Assembly (NCBI RefSeq): GCF_003332885.2
Contig: NZ_QOWJ01000005.1
Span: 62,001 to 126,000, forward strand
Direction of reading: 5' to 3'
DNA from: Paracnuella aquatica
Lineage (GTDB): Bacteria > Bacteroidota > Bacteroidia > Chitinophagales > Chitinophagaceae
DNA: 64,000 nucleotides
Shown: one piece after another, positions 35,001-43,612 of the stretch
How positions within the stretch are numbered: position 1 is the first letter of the stretch
Layout of the letters: each line of letters starts with the position of its first letter
Translations under genes and position numbers: made by a program
The notes under the pieces: generated by a model
Told to the model about the DNA's origin: nothing
What the model saw: only the letters and a program-made list of their open reading frames with translations
Databases searched by the model: none

Positions 35001-35710
35001 ACAATACATCACTGGGCGGGCAAACCTTCCTGTGGTCGTTTGGCGATGGCAACACTTCTACCGAAAGCAGCCCGCAGCACATTTACACACAACCCGGCAC
35101 TTACACCGTAAAACTGGTGGTAACCGATCCGAATACTTGTAATGTAACCGACTCGGCTTCAGTAACGCTCAATGTTGCAGGCAAACCTACCGCCAGCTTT
35201 GTAGCATCGCCGCAACCACCAACCGAAAATACGCCCATCACGTTCACGCCAACCGTTTCGCCGGATGTGGTGGAATGGCGCTGGTATTTTGGTGATGGCG
35301 ACAGCCTGGTTACCCGTGTGGGCGGCCCCGTGCAGCATGAGTACAATAGCACCGGCAACTTCAACGCCTGCCTGGTGGTGGCCAATGCCGCCGGCTGTAC
35401 CGACACGGTTTGTGCGCCGGTTGAAACCCTGGTACGCATTGCCGTGGATGTGCCCACTGCATTTACCCCCAACAGCAATGATGTGAACAGCGTGGTATTT
35501 GTGCGGGGCTACGGCATTGCCAAAATGAAGTTTACTGTATGGTCGAGGTGGGGTGTGAAAGTATTTGAAACTGCCGACCGGAAAATAGGTTGGGATGGCC
35601 GCTACAAAGGCACCCTGCTGCCGATGGATGCCTACGCCTACACACTGGACGTGGAATTTTTTGATGGAACCAAGGTGACGAAAAAAGGAGATATAACCTT
35701 AATCAGATAA
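32084..35710 (+). CDS. Large surface protein: SBBP propeller repeats, four PKD domains and T9SS type B sorting domain
   Basis: A 1208-residue exported protein; signal anchor about residues 13-33 (LYILFILACLPTLFAFG). The N-terminal domain contains FIENKGQWDSRVRF. SBBP propeller-type repeats follow (IIKLSPDGSQRIYATYIGGS, VVIKMTPDVSDVIFSTYLGG), then four PKD domains, each with a WxFGDG core (YEWMFGDGSA, VWDFGDGTPR, LWSFGDGNTS, WRWYFGDGDS), and finally the gliding-motility-type C-terminal domain VPTAFTPNSNDVNSV ... WDGRYKGTLLPMDAYAYTLD (CHU_C, type B signal). PKD and SBBP modules suggest an adhesive role. Start taken at ATG 32084; a TTG at 32066 is possible. Its neighbour is a PorP/SprF-family protein, the usual partner of type B cargo. 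Confidence 0.9.
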   Translation: MQFKNVNFKSTLRYKLYILFILACLPTLFAFGQYYEAVQFIENKGQWDSRVRFMAEVPAGEIYIHQNGFTIVQHSPDDWEGLAELRHGHAGHLEAVKKEPTSTRPVAMRSHAYRVDFVGANTAAALEPDKPLANWNNYILGNDPKKWAFECKIYQGITIRNLYPNIDIRYYSENGRLKYDLIVQPGGNPALIKMQYHGVEGLSVKNKQLHIPTSVGTLKELPPYSYQYVAKGKTEVANRYLLKGNTVSFDVKAYDRNVPLVIDPTLIFCTFSGSTRDNWGFTATYGPDGSMYGGGIALEGGFPVSPGAFQLNFGGGTNPVPEDIVIIKLSPDGSQRIYATYIGGSTNEQPHSLIVDAQGNLVIAGRTNSPNYPTTGDNFGTNGGYDIIVTKLNATGTALIGSRRIGGTGNDGVNINDTRNGVNSLQRNYGDDGRSEVIIDGANNIYVASNTRSQDFFTRNAVQTRLGGDQDAVVIKMTPDVSDVIFSTYLGGTKDDAGYVLAINPVTGNLYVAGGTASRDFPGNKQGSIYPANQGASDGNIDGYIAIFTPNGALEKATYMGTAGIDQVYGIQFDQRGFPYITGQTSGSWPVENAAYSNPGAKQFISKLQPDLSAFVYSTVFGKPANEPSISPTAFLVDRCENVYVSGWGGGVSDRSNPYNSSGTIGLPVTPDAIKPTTDGRDFYFFVLQKNATAQLFGSFFGQDGAASDHVDGGTSRFDRNGVVYQAICANCKQFGNAPFPTTPGVWSENNPSPGCNLALVKFEMNFSGVRSGLRSAINGVPRDTAGCVPLTVVFSDTVRNAVSYEWMFGDGSAQVTTTEPTATHTYERVGSFRVMLVAIDSSTCNVRDTSYINIRVGDIEAKIDFNPVKLEPCDSFSYRFDNLSVAPGSQPFTGQSFVWDFGDGTPRLRAGSAPVFHKFTTPGTYNVKLILVDSAYCNLGDSVVKTLRVAATVTASFDIPGTGCAPFTAVFNNTSLGGQTFLWSFGDGNTSTESSPQHIYTQPGTYTVKLVVTDPNTCNVTDSASVTLNVAGKPTASFVASPQPPTENTPITFTPTVSPDVVEWRWYFGDGDSLVTRVGGPVQHEYNSTGNFNACLVVANAAGCTDTVCAPVETLVRIAVDVPTAFTPNSNDVNSVVFVRGYGIAKMKFTVWSRWGVKVFETADRKIGWDGRYKGTLLPMDAYAYTLDVEFFDGTKVTKKGDITLIR

Positions 35711-35726
35711 AGAGGGAGGAGGATTT

Positions 35727-36767
35727 ATGAGACCAATGTTCAAGCAACTTGCCATAGCGTGGGCCTTGCTGGTGTCGGTGGCGGCACAGGGGCAGGACCT
35801 GCATTTTTCGCAATTTTTCAATTCGCCGCTGACCACCAACCCTGCCAACACCGGTTTTATCCCCGATGGCGACTACCGGCTGGGGGCCAATTTTCGCAAC
35901 CAGTGGTCGTCGGTAATGACCTTGCCCTATAAAACCATGAGCGCTTTTGGCGATATGCAGGTAGCCAAAGACCGCTTTGAAAACGGCTGGGTAGGTGTGG
36001 GTGCCGTGGTGCTGCGCGATGTGGCGGGCAGCGGCAACCTTACTTCCAACAAAGTGTACGGCTCGGTAGCTTACCACCAGATGCTGGGTTTTGCCAGTTT
36101 GTTGAGTTTGGGTTTTAATATCGGCTACGCCAATAAAACCATCAACTCGTCGAACCTGAAATTTCCCGACCAGTTCGATGGCCGTTTCTTCGACAATAAA
36201 CTGCCGACATCTGCAGTACTGGCCAAAAACAATGTTGGCTACCTCGACCTGCAGGCGGGTTTAAATTATGCGCTGTTCCCAACCGATAAGATTTATGTAA
36301 ACACCGGCTTTTCGGTGCACCACATCAACCAGCCCACCGAATCGTTTTTTGAAAACGACGGTGTGCCCACCGATAACCGCATACCGCGCCGCTACATTGG
36401 TTTTTTAAACGGCAGCTTTATGCTGAATGACCAATGGATACTGAACCCCAATGCGTATTATACCACGCAGGCCGGCGTATCGCAACTGGTGGTGGGCGCC
36501 AATGCGCATTACAACCTGTCGGGTGATGGTGAGAACATCCTGATTGGCGGCATGTACTACCGGCACAACGAAGCGGTAATCCCGATGATTGGCCTGGGTT
36601 ATAAAGACTACATGTTTACATTCAGCTACGATGCTACGGTTTCAACGTTGAAAAATTATAACAATACCCGCGGTGCGTTTGAGTTTTCGCTGGTAAAGCA
36701 GGGCGTGTTCAACCAGTTCCGCGGCGACCGCAGGGCAACAATTTGTCCTTCGTTCAAAAACCTGTAA
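35727..36767 (+). CDS. PorP/SprF-family type IX secretion outer-membrane protein
   Basis: A 346-residue beta-barrel-like outer-membrane protein with a signal peptide (residues 1-20, ends VAAQGQ). The opening DLHFSQFFNSPLTTNPANTGF and the repeated GxGAV/Y-rich strands are typical of the PorP/SprF family, which supports secretion and surface attachment of particular T9SS type B cargo. It starts 16 bases after the stop of the large type B protein, so the two are one unit. A purine-rich AGAGGGAGGAGG lies seven bases upstream of the ATG, one of very few Shine-Dalgarno-like sites here. A T-rich hairpin follows it. Confidence 0.93.
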   Translation: MRPMFKQLAIAWALLVSVAAQGQDLHFSQFFNSPLTTNPANTGFIPDGDYRLGANFRNQWSSVMTLPYKTMSAFGDMQVAKDRFENGWVGVGAVVLRDVAGSGNLTSNKVYGSVAYHQMLGFASLLSLGFNIGYANKTINSSNLKFPDQFDGRFFDNKLPTSAVLAKNNVGYLDLQAGLNYALFPTDKIYVNTGFSVHHINQPTESFFENDGVPTDNRIPRRYIGFLNGSFMLNDQWILNPNAYYTTQAGVSQLVVGANAHYNLSGDGENILIGGMYYRHNEAVIPMIGLGYKDYMFTFSYDATVSTLKNYNNTRGAFEFSLVKQGVFNQFRGDRRATICPSFKNL

Positions 36768-36803
36768 CCGGTGATTTGTGGGATTTGAAATGATTTTAAG
36801 GAG

Positions 36804-36833
36804 GGTGCCCACAAGGACACCTTTTCTTTTTTT
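36804..36833 (+). terminator. Terminator after the PorP/SprF gene
   Basis: GGTGCCC pairs with GGACACC (one mismatch) around ACAA, followed by a T-rich run. The rest of the 311-base gap to 37078 holds only a heptamer array. Confidence 0.55.
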
Positions 36834-36880
36834 AATTAACTAAGCACGCATTAAAGATGCAGTCCTTATCGAAATGACGA

Positions 36881-36929
36881 ATTCACGATTCCCCATTCAC
36901 GATTGACGTTTCACGTTTCACGATCCCCT
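36881..36929. repeat. Single heptamer array (ATTCACG/TTTCACG family)
   Basis: Seven in-phase units: ATTCACG, ATTCCCC, ATTCACG, ATTGACG, TTTCACG, TTTCACG, ATCCCCT. I saw no inverted partner within the gap. Confidence 0.85.
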
Positions 36930-37078
36930 CACCCTTCCTTCCGCTGCAATTTTCTCAAACATCTTCCCTGTTTCGTTAAACAAATTTCAAGAAATCCATC
37001 TCTTCAATCCTTTTTCATCATAATAACCACTGGTTTTCCGAACTTAGCAACCCTAACAAACCGCATTTTATTTTCAAT

Positions 37079-38488
37079 ATGACAACCGCCATCCAAACGC
37101 TTCCGGTGCTGGAACAGCTCGATAACTTCCGCAGCATTGTGGGCGAACAATATGTTTTTGTGGACGAAGAATCGTTGAACAACTATGGCCACGACGAAAC
37201 AGAGCACCTGCTTTTTTTGCCTGATGTGGTGATCAAACCCCGCACCGCGGAAGAGATCAGCGCCATCATGAAAATATGCAACCAGCACGGCATCCCGGTT
37301 ACGCCCCGCGGCGGCGGCACCGGTCTCAGCGGCGGCGCATTGCCCCATTTGGGCGGCGTTTTGTTGTCGATGGAGCGCCTCAATACCATTTTGCATATCG
37401 ACGAACGCAACCTGCAGGTAACCACCGAGCCCGGCGTGATCACCGAAGTGCTGCAGGATGCCGTTAAAGAAAAAGGCTTGTTTTACCCGCCCGATCCATC
37501 ATCGAAAGGCTCCTGCTTTATTGGCGGCAATATTGCCGAAAACAGCGGCGGCCCCAAAGCCGTGAAATACGGCGTGGTGCGTGATTATGTGCTGAATCTG
37601 GAACTGGTGTTGCCCACCGGCGAAATCATTTGGACTGGCGCCAACGTGCTGAAAAACAGCACCGGCTACAACCTTACCCAACTGGTAGTGGGTTCGGAAG
37701 GAACGCTGGGCATTGTTACCAAAATTGTATTGAAACTGCTGCCCTTACCTAAATACGACCTGCTGATGCTGGTGCCCTTTCAAAATTTGGAAAAGGCAGG
37801 CGAGGCAGTGAGTGCCATTTTTCGGGCGGGCTTTACACCCAGTGCGCTGGAACTGGTAGAAATTGATGCGCTGAAAATTACTGCGGCCATGGTGGGTGCT
37901 TCCGTGGTTGCCGTAACCGACGATACCGCGGCGCACCTGATTATTGAAGTGGATGGCAATAACATGGATGTGATGATGCAGGACATGGAAGCCATCGCCA
38001 ACCTGATGGTGGAGTTTGAGGGCGGCGAAGTATATTTTGCCGACGATGCCCAGCAAAAAGCGGAGCTGTGGAAACTGCGCCGCCGTGCTGCCGAAGCGGT
38101 AAAGCTGGATGGCTACACCGTAGAAGAAGACACCGTGGTACCCCGCGCCGAACTGCCCGCACTGATCCATGGCGTGAAGGAACTGGGCAAGCAATACCAT
38201 TTTCAATCGGTGTGCTACGGCCATGCCGGCGATGGCAACCTGCACATCCGCATCAAAAAGCCCGGTACGCAAAACAGCCAGGAAGATGCCGAACTGCAGG
38301 AAAGCCTGCGGGCACTCTTTAAGCTGGTAAAAGGTCTGGGTGGCACCATCAGCGGTGAACACGGCATTGGGCTGGTGCAAAAGGGCTTTATGGACATTAT
38401 GTTTGAAGAAAGCCATATCCGGCTGATGCGCCAGATCAAGAAAGCATTTGACCCGAATAATATCCTCAACGCCGGAAAGATTTTCTAG
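37079..38488 (+). CDS. FAD-linked oxidase, GlcD-like (glycolate / D-lactate dehydrogenase type)
   Basis: A 469-residue flavoprotein. The FAD-binding (PCMH) half shows PRGGGTGLSGGALPHLGGVL (about residues 78-97), the substrate side CFIGGNIAENSGGPKAVKYG (about 143), and the C-terminal linked-oxidase domain contains CYGHAGDGNLHIRI (about 379) and GTISGEHGIGLVQKGFM (about 423). It oxidises a 2-hydroxy acid (glycolate or D-lactate) and passes electrons to a membrane carrier or an Fe-S partner. No GlcE/GlcF genes are adjacent, so it may act alone as D-lactate dehydrogenases do. The start is the first ATG after a repeat-rich gap. Confidence 0.93.
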   Translation: MTTAIQTLPVLEQLDNFRSIVGEQYVFVDEESLNNYGHDETEHLLFLPDVVIKPRTAEEISAIMKICNQHGIPVTPRGGGTGLSGGALPHLGGVLLSMERLNTILHIDERNLQVTTEPGVITEVLQDAVKEKGLFYPPDPSSKGSCFIGGNIAENSGGPKAVKYGVVRDYVLNLELVLPTGEIIWTGANVLKNSTGYNLTQLVVGSEGTLGIVTKIVLKLLPLPKYDLLMLVPFQNLEKAGEAVSAIFRAGFTPSALELVEIDALKITAAMVGASVVAVTDDTAAHLIIEVDGNNMDVMMQDMEAIANLMVEFEGGEVYFADDAQQKAELWKLRRRAAEAVKLDGYTVEEDTVVPRAELPALIHGVKELGKQYHFQSVCYGHAGDGNLHIRIKKPGTQNSQEDAELQESLRALFKLVKGLGGTISGEHGIGLVQKGFMDIMFEESHIRLMRQIKKAFDPNNILNAGKIF

Positions 38489-38503
38489 CCGGAAGTTGAG
38501 AAT

Positions 38504-38682
38504 TTGAACCACGAAGGCACGAAGAAACTAATAAGCACGAAGTAGGCTTTTGGTTGTTGCGCCTGGCGCTGTTGGTAAAAAAGGCCATTCAAAAGCTATG
38601 GTTTTCGTTGTTTTTAACATGTAAAAACAACCGTCATTCCTGTCTTTGTGTTCCTTTGTTCCTTCGAGTCTTTGTGGTTCAA
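38504..38682. repeat. Dispersed intergenic element, ends TTGAACCACGAAGGCAC...GTGGTTCAA (copy 2 of 4)
   Basis: Left end TTGAACCACGAAGGCACGAA at 38504. Right end CTTTGTGTTCCTTTGTTCCTTCGAGTCTTTGTGGTTCAA to 38682. The middle is unrelated to copy 1 and lacks its inner 33-base repeat. Confidence 0.82.
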
Positions 38683-38698
38683 TAAAGAAACTGGTACT

Positions 38699-39247
38699 AT
38701 GAAAAAGCACCTGCAATTAATCATGCTGCTGTTGTGCAGCAGTGCCGTTTTTGCACAGCAAGAGGAAGGCAAGGAAAACCGCTGGTTTGGCGGCGGCAAC
38801 TTCGGGCTTTCGTTTGGCAACTACACCTTCATCAATATTTCGCCACAGGTGGGCTACCGCTTTACCGAGCGGGTGGCTGCAGGTGGTGGGGTTAATTTCC
38901 AGTATGTAAGCAATCGTACCCGTCGCGGCGATGAAACCATTTCCAAGTTTAACCGCGGGGTGGGTGGTCTCAATGTATTTGGCCGCGTGTATCCCATCCA
39001 GCAGTTTATGCTGCAGGTGCAGCCCGAGGCCAACTATGTGTGGGGTAAAGACATTTACTACAACCCCCGAACCGAGTATAAAGTAGGCTCGCAACTGGTG
39101 CCCAGCCTGCTCCTTGGCGGTGGTGCCGTTTTCCCAACGGGGCGCAGTGCACTGATCATTTCGATGTTTTACGATGTGCTGCAAAACGACCGCAGCCCTT
39201 ACGGCCGGCGGGCCATTGTAAACTTTGGATACAATGTTGGGTTTTAA
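38699..39247 (+). CDS. Outer-membrane beta-barrel protein
   Basis: A 182-residue exported protein; signal peptide 1-21 (ends SAVFAQ). Alternating glycine/aromatic strands (FGGGNFGLSFGNYTFINISPQ, VGYRFTERVAAGGGVN, FMLQVQPEANYVWG) and the last strand ending FGYNVGF are typical of 8-strand outer-membrane barrels (PF13568/PF13505-like). Specific function unknown. I chose the ATG at 38699, which gives the signal peptide; a longer frame runs back into the repeat. It is convergent with the esterase across a bidirectional terminator. Confidence 0.85.
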   Translation: MKKHLQLIMLLLCSSAVFAQQEEGKENRWFGGGNFGLSFGNYTFINISPQVGYRFTERVAAGGGVNFQYVSNRTRRGDETISKFNRGVGGLNVFGRVYPIQQFMLQVQPEANYVWGKDIYYNPRTEYKVGSQLVPSLLLGGGAVFPTGRSALIISMFYDVLQNDRSPYGRRAIVNFGYNVGF

Positions 39248-39261
39248 AAAAACCTCTGGAT

Positions 39262-39297
39262 AAAAAAAGGCCGGTAGCATTTGCTACCGGCCTTTTT
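39262..39297. terminator. Strong bidirectional terminator
   Basis: AAAAAGGCCGGTAGC pairs with GCTACCGGCCTTTTT around ATTT. It serves the convergent barrel and esterase genes. Confidence 0.9.
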
Positions 39298-39355
39298 ATT
39301 AGCCACCTGTTTTATTGGGCAACTAAAAGCGCAGTTACTTGTAATGGCCATCAAA

Positions 39356-40243
39356 CTATTTCTGCCTGAACCCATCGCCAATAAACGCCAGCGCATCAAT
39401 CAGTCCGGTGCGCCAATAGGTCCAGGTGTGGGCACCGTCCCTGATCCGGAATTCATGCGGCACGCCTTTCTCGGTCAGTGCAATTTTCAGCAGGCAGTTG
39501 CCTTTGATCAAAAAATCATCATCGCCGCAATCAATCCAGTACCGCACTTTCTTCAGGCTGTCGGCCGGCGTGGTGGCCACAATATTCAGGATTGAGTTCT
39601 TTTTCCATGCATCGTTCATGCGGCTGTCGCCCTTGAGGCCGCGGCCATACAGCTGCGCAAATGTCCGTTCCCAGGTCGCTTCGGGCATGCCTTTCATTGC
39701 GGCATCATCAAACACAGCTGCGCTGAGCGGGGCTGCTGCGGTAAATAGGTGCGGATATTTTAATGAATAAATCAGTGTTCCATAGCCTCCCATCGACAGC
39801 CCGGCAATGCCGCGGTAACGCTTTTCGGCCTTGATGCGGTAGCTTTTTTCAATGGTGGGAATAAATTCCTGCACAAAGAAATCTTCGTAAGATTCTTTGC
39901 CGTCGTATGCATTGATGTACCAACTGCTGTCGGCGTCGGGCATTATTATCACCATGGGCGGAATGGTGCCGTCGGCAATGGCTTTATCGGCCAGCCGGCC
40001 CACTTCGCCAAACTGCACCCAAGCGTTATGATCGTCGGTGTAGCCGTGCAGCAGGTACACCACGGGGTAGGAGCGCTGCGCCGTTTCGTAGCCAGGCGGC
40101 AGGTACACGGCATAGTTCACAGGGCGTTTCATCAGTTTGCTGGCTACCGTGTTTTGATCCACTATTTTACCCATTGGCTGGCCGGAAGCCAGTAGCGTCA
40201 GCAACGTGAAAACGGCGGAAAGAAAAAAGTAATGTTTGCGCAT
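39356..40243 (-). CDS. Exported alpha/beta-hydrolase esterase (esterase D / feruloyl-esterase type)
   Basis: A 295-residue protein of the putative esterase family (PF00756). Signal peptide 1-21 (ends LLASGQ). VVYLLHGYTDDHNAWVQFG is the oxyanion region and GLSMGGYGTLIYSLKYP holds the nucleophile Ser of GxSxGG (about residue 150). Asp in WIDCGDDDFLI (about 232) and His in IRDGAHTWTYWR (about 264) complete the triad. Relatives hydrolyse aromatic or acyl esters of plant polysaccharides and other small esters. Substrate here is unknown, but Chitinophagaceae commonly degrade polysaccharides. Single gene. Confidence 0.92.
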   Translation of the reverse strand: MRKHYFFLSAVFTLLTLLASGQPMGKIVDQNTVASKLMKRPVNYAVYLPPGYETAQRSYPVVYLLHGYTDDHNAWVQFGEVGRLADKAIADGTIPPMVIIMPDADSSWYINAYDGKESYEDFFVQEFIPTIEKSYRIKAEKRYRGIAGLSMGGYGTLIYSLKYPHLFTAAAPLSAAVFDDAAMKGMPEATWERTFAQLYGRGLKGDSRMNDAWKKNSILNIVATTPADSLKKVRYWIDCGDDDFLIKGNCLLKIALTEKGVPHEFRIRDGAHTWTYWRTGLIDALAFIGDGFRQK

Positions 40244-40522
40244 ATGGAAAGCTGTTTTTTAGAATAGGACTTAAATGTAAGATGCTTTCCGGAGTGGTTG
40301 CTATTAATTGTAGGGCTTCTAATTAGGTACGCTTTTGCTAATTGAAAAATGGGAAATCGAAAAAATCCGATGGTCTGGTAAGTAGATTTACTATGCGGTT
40401 AATAAGGTTGTTCAGTAGTGGTTGAATAAAAACCTTTTGGGTAAACTATTTTGGCTATAAACTGACTTTTTTAGCGGTCTAATTTATCCGATATCCTAAA
40501 AGGCCAACGGCCGCCACTACCT

Positions 40523-42064
40523 ATGAACTGCATTTCTACTTTGTTGGGCAACAACAATACTGCCTGCCCAAATCCGGATTTTTTTACAACAAACAATCAG
40601 ACTTTCTCAAGCTCCAAAATCACTAACAAATCACGGCGTATAGCAGCGTTTTTGCTCACAGCGTTGTTGCTTTGTTTTGGCATGCCGCAGTTTGCTGCTG
40701 CGCAGGTAAAAATTGGCGACAACCCGGAAACAATCAATCCCAATTCATTGCTGGAACTAGAGGGCTCCAACAAAGGCTTGTTGGCTCCGCGTGTGGCATT
40801 AACCGATGCCAGTTTGCCTGCGCCGCTTACCGCGCCTGTTCCATCTGGCATGATTGTATACAACAGTGGCTCTGCGCTACCTGCCGGCTTTTATTTTTGG
40901 AACGGCACCAAGTGGCTGGCTGTGCAAACCACTGAGTCGGGCCGCGCCAACTATGTATTGGTTAAATCAGCCGCTGATTTACCAGCGCCAGTAAGTGGCG
41001 TTATTACCCTCAAGGCCGGCACTACTTATGAAGTGAATGGAACCATTGCGTTGAGCAATAAGATCAACCTCAATGGTTGCTACCTTGTTGGCCGTGATGC
41101 CAACAACGACCGGATCATTTATAGCGGCGCAGGTGAGCTGTTTACTGGTAATAAAGGCGGCACTTTGCGCCTGCTTACACTGAGCTCGGGCAGCAATGCC
41201 AAGCTGTTCGAACTTGCACTGCCGGCTACTGAAAATCTACTGATGCGCGATGTAATTGTAGCCGGTTGCAAGGAAGTGGGACAGATCAGTGGCGGCTACA
41301 TCGTGTTTTTTAGCGTGATTCAATACAAGGCTAACACGAACGGCATCACTTATCAAAACGTCAACACCCTGCTATTGGACAACACCGCTTGGTTTGATGA
41401 CAATAAAGGCACCTTTGAAAAGTTGTCCGGTTCATTTACCCATGTAAATAAACTTGGCGGCTTTAGCATGCCCATGAGTGCAAATGGCGCCACTGCTTTT
41501 GATATTTCGGCCATACCTACCATTAATGAGGCGGGCAACTTGAAGAACACCGCATTTTTGGGCACTGGTGTAAAAGTGAATGGCTCCTTTACTAAAAAAT
41601 GGGAGGTGGAAGCTGCAGGTATTGCTACCGAAAAAGATGCAACTGCAACAGCCAGCTGTTACATTACTACATCGGGTGCAACCGGTATTACTAAAGCAAA
41701 CACGCCAGTAAAAATCATAGGTGCCACTACTACTTCCGAACTTGTTCGTTTTACAGCGCCACAAAGCAACCGCCTGCAGTACGATGGTACCAAAAGCCGC
41801 ACTTTTATAGTGAACGCTGTATTGTCGCTTACCGGTACATCCAGCACTGCTTACACCTATTCATTTTACATTTATAAAAATGGCGTTCAAGTGCCCGGAT
41901 CCCGCCAGCGCACCAAAGTATATTCTGGTTCGGGCGATATACAAACAGTAGCCATTGTATGCACCGTTTCGCTGGCTCCAGGCGATTATGTGGAAGTATG
42001 GGCTGAGAACAACAACTCCACCGATGACCTCACCGCCCAGAACATGACCCTCATTATCAAATAA
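40523..42064 (+). CDS. Secreted beta-helix / tail-fibre-like structural protein, function unknown
   Basis: A 513-residue exported protein with an unusually long N-terminal region (about 37 residues) before the hydrophobic signal (AFLLTALLLCFG...AAAQ). Residues about 65-135 match the common Bacteroidota pattern SLLELEGSNKGLLAPRVALT ... GMIVYNSGSALPAGFYFWNG. Residues about 145-330 look like a right-handed parallel beta-helix, with repeated short strands and small turns (VNGTIALSNKINLNGCYLVG, LRLLTLSSGSNAKLFEL). The last 90 residues (RTFIVNAVLSLTGTSS, YTYSFYIYKNGVQVPG, APGDYVEVWAENN) resemble the terminal beta-sandwich of phage tail fibres and C1q/TNF-like domains. No T9SS tail. Probably a surface or extracellular fibre; what it binds is unknown. 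Confidence 0.8.
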   Translation: MNCISTLLGNNNTACPNPDFFTTNNQTFSSSKITNKSRRIAAFLLTALLLCFGMPQFAAAQVKIGDNPETINPNSLLELEGSNKGLLAPRVALTDASLPAPLTAPVPSGMIVYNSGSALPAGFYFWNGTKWLAVQTTESGRANYVLVKSAADLPAPVSGVITLKAGTTYEVNGTIALSNKINLNGCYLVGRDANNDRIIYSGAGELFTGNKGGTLRLLTLSSGSNAKLFELALPATENLLMRDVIVAGCKEVGQISGGYIVFFSVIQYKANTNGITYQNVNTLLLDNTAWFDDNKGTFEKLSGSFTHVNKLGGFSMPMSANGATAFDISAIPTINEAGNLKNTAFLGTGVKVNGSFTKKWEVEAAGIATEKDATATASCYITTSGATGITKANTPVKIIGATTTSELVRFTAPQSNRLQYDGTKSRTFIVNAVLSLTGTSSTAYTYSFYIYKNGVQVPGSRQRTKVYSGSGDIQTVAIVCTVSLAPGDYVEVWAENNNSTDDLTAQNMTLIIK

Positions 42065-42121
42065 TGCACTAAAACACGGCACATCCGAAAGCCTTGGCCT
42101 TTGGGTGTGCTGCCTTCGCTT

Positions 42122-43531
42122 ATGAAAAAGCTTATCTACCTGTTGTGCCTTTTGGCTGCAGGTTCACATATTTATGCGCAGCAGGGGCTTACCAATGCTG
42201 GCCGAATGCAGGTGCATGGCGGCAACTTTTCTGTTGCCGGTACTTTTACCAATACATCAACGGCAAGCTTCACCAACAACGGAGCTCTTACCATCAGGGG
42301 TAATCTGCACAATGCCCAAACGGGCATGACAACCGGCACCGGCACACTGCGGATGAACGGTGCTAGTGCGCAACAAATTACCGGCACACAACCCTGGCGT
42401 ACGCATCATTTAATCACACAAAACAATGCGGGTGTTTCGCTGGTTAACAAGTTGGAGGTGAAGGGCCAGCACCAATTTCTAGCCGGCATTATACAAACAA
42501 GCGGCACTGGATACTTGCAGTATGGCAATGACGCTACCTATACAGGTGCTGCCGACAACCGACATGTTGCCGGAACCGTTAGGAAATCTGGTACTATTGC
42601 TTTTGCTTTTCCGGTGGGTAATGGCACCGTATACCGGCCCGTAGAATTGTCGTCTATTCAGCAGCAAAGCACTTACGAGGTGCGGTATGGCCAGGCTGCG
42701 CCGTATACAAATCAAATCCACAACGGCCTGGTGGCTGTTTTTCCATCTGAATATTGGGAGCTGCAAACCATTTCCGGCGGTGCAGCAGTACCTACCCTCG
42801 CTTGGGATCATGCTAAAGAGGCCATGCCCGCATGGGCGCTTTCAGAGGTAAGAGTGGCCCAACTGGCTGGCACCGTATGGAGCGATGCCGGTGGTAGCGC
42901 GGTGGGCAACATCGCGGGGCAGGGCTCCATTACTGCACCATCCATGCTGTTATCCGGCCTGTATACATTTGGCCAAAAATCGGCGCCCTTGCCTTTAACG
43001 CTTGTTTCATTTACGGCTAAGCGTTCGGGTGATGCTACAATGCTGGCCTGGCAAACGGTTGCCGAGCAGGGCGTTGAGCGCTTTGCGGTGGAGCGCAGCA
43101 ACGATGGTCTTCATTTCACCGAAATAGCTTCGTTGACGGCACGCAACCGCAGCAGTGAACAGCGCTACCAGTGGGCGGATGCCACCGCGATCAACCGCGT
43201 GGCTTATTATCGCCTTCGGTGTATCGATTTGGATGGAAAAGTAAAAATGTCGCAGGTGGTGGCCGTTACCGATGCGGTGAGCAACAGCCTTGCCTTGGTA
43301 ACCAACCCGGTGCGGCATGCGGCACAAATCCGTGTGCCCGTAGAGATGAGCGGAAAGTATAACTACACCATTACCAATGCCGCGGGCCAGGTGGTGCAGC
43401 AGGGGAGTGTGGTGCTTGCAGGCGGTGGCATTGCTACATTGGCACTGGGGCAGCAGGTGCTGCCGGGAGTGTATTTCCTAAAACTAACCAATGGCACACA
43501 GGGGCAAATGTTGAGATTTGTGCGGGATTAA
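42122..43531 (+). CDS. Secreted T9SS type A cargo protein
   Basis: A 469-residue exported protein; signal peptide MKKLIYLLCLLAAGSHIYAQ. Residues about 20-200 contain beta-strand repeats with Gly/Asn/Thr (GGNFSVAGTFTNTSTASFTN, GALTIRGNLHNAQTG), likely a beta-helix or beta-sandwich. An Fn3-like region (LVSFTAKRSGDATMLAWQT, FAVERSNDGLHFTEIASLT) precedes the type A sorting tail (NPVRHAAQIRVPVEMSGK ... VLPGVYFLKLTNGTQGQML). It lies 57 bases after the beta-helix protein, on the same strand, and the two may be one unit. The start is the ATG at 42122, which supplies the signal peptide. Confidence 0.83.
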   Translation: MKKLIYLLCLLAAGSHIYAQQGLTNAGRMQVHGGNFSVAGTFTNTSTASFTNNGALTIRGNLHNAQTGMTTGTGTLRMNGASAQQITGTQPWRTHHLITQNNAGVSLVNKLEVKGQHQFLAGIIQTSGTGYLQYGNDATYTGAADNRHVAGTVRKSGTIAFAFPVGNGTVYRPVELSSIQQQSTYEVRYGQAAPYTNQIHNGLVAVFPSEYWELQTISGGAAVPTLAWDHAKEAMPAWALSEVRVAQLAGTVWSDAGGSAVGNIAGQGSITAPSMLLSGLYTFGQKSAPLPLTLVSFTAKRSGDATMLAWQTVAEQGVERFAVERSNDGLHFTEIASLTARNRSSEQRYQWADATAINRVAYYRLRCIDLDGKVKMSQVVAVTDAVSNSLALVTNPVRHAAQIRVPVEMSGKYNYTITNAAGQVVQQGSVVLAGGGIATLALGQQVLPGVYFLKLTNGTQGQMLRFVRD

Positions 43532-43612
43532 AGTGTTGAAGTTGAAACATGCTTATTTTTATACGGTTTACAAGCTACAGCTTAAATGCTCACTCAAGAA
43601 ACCAACAGAACA

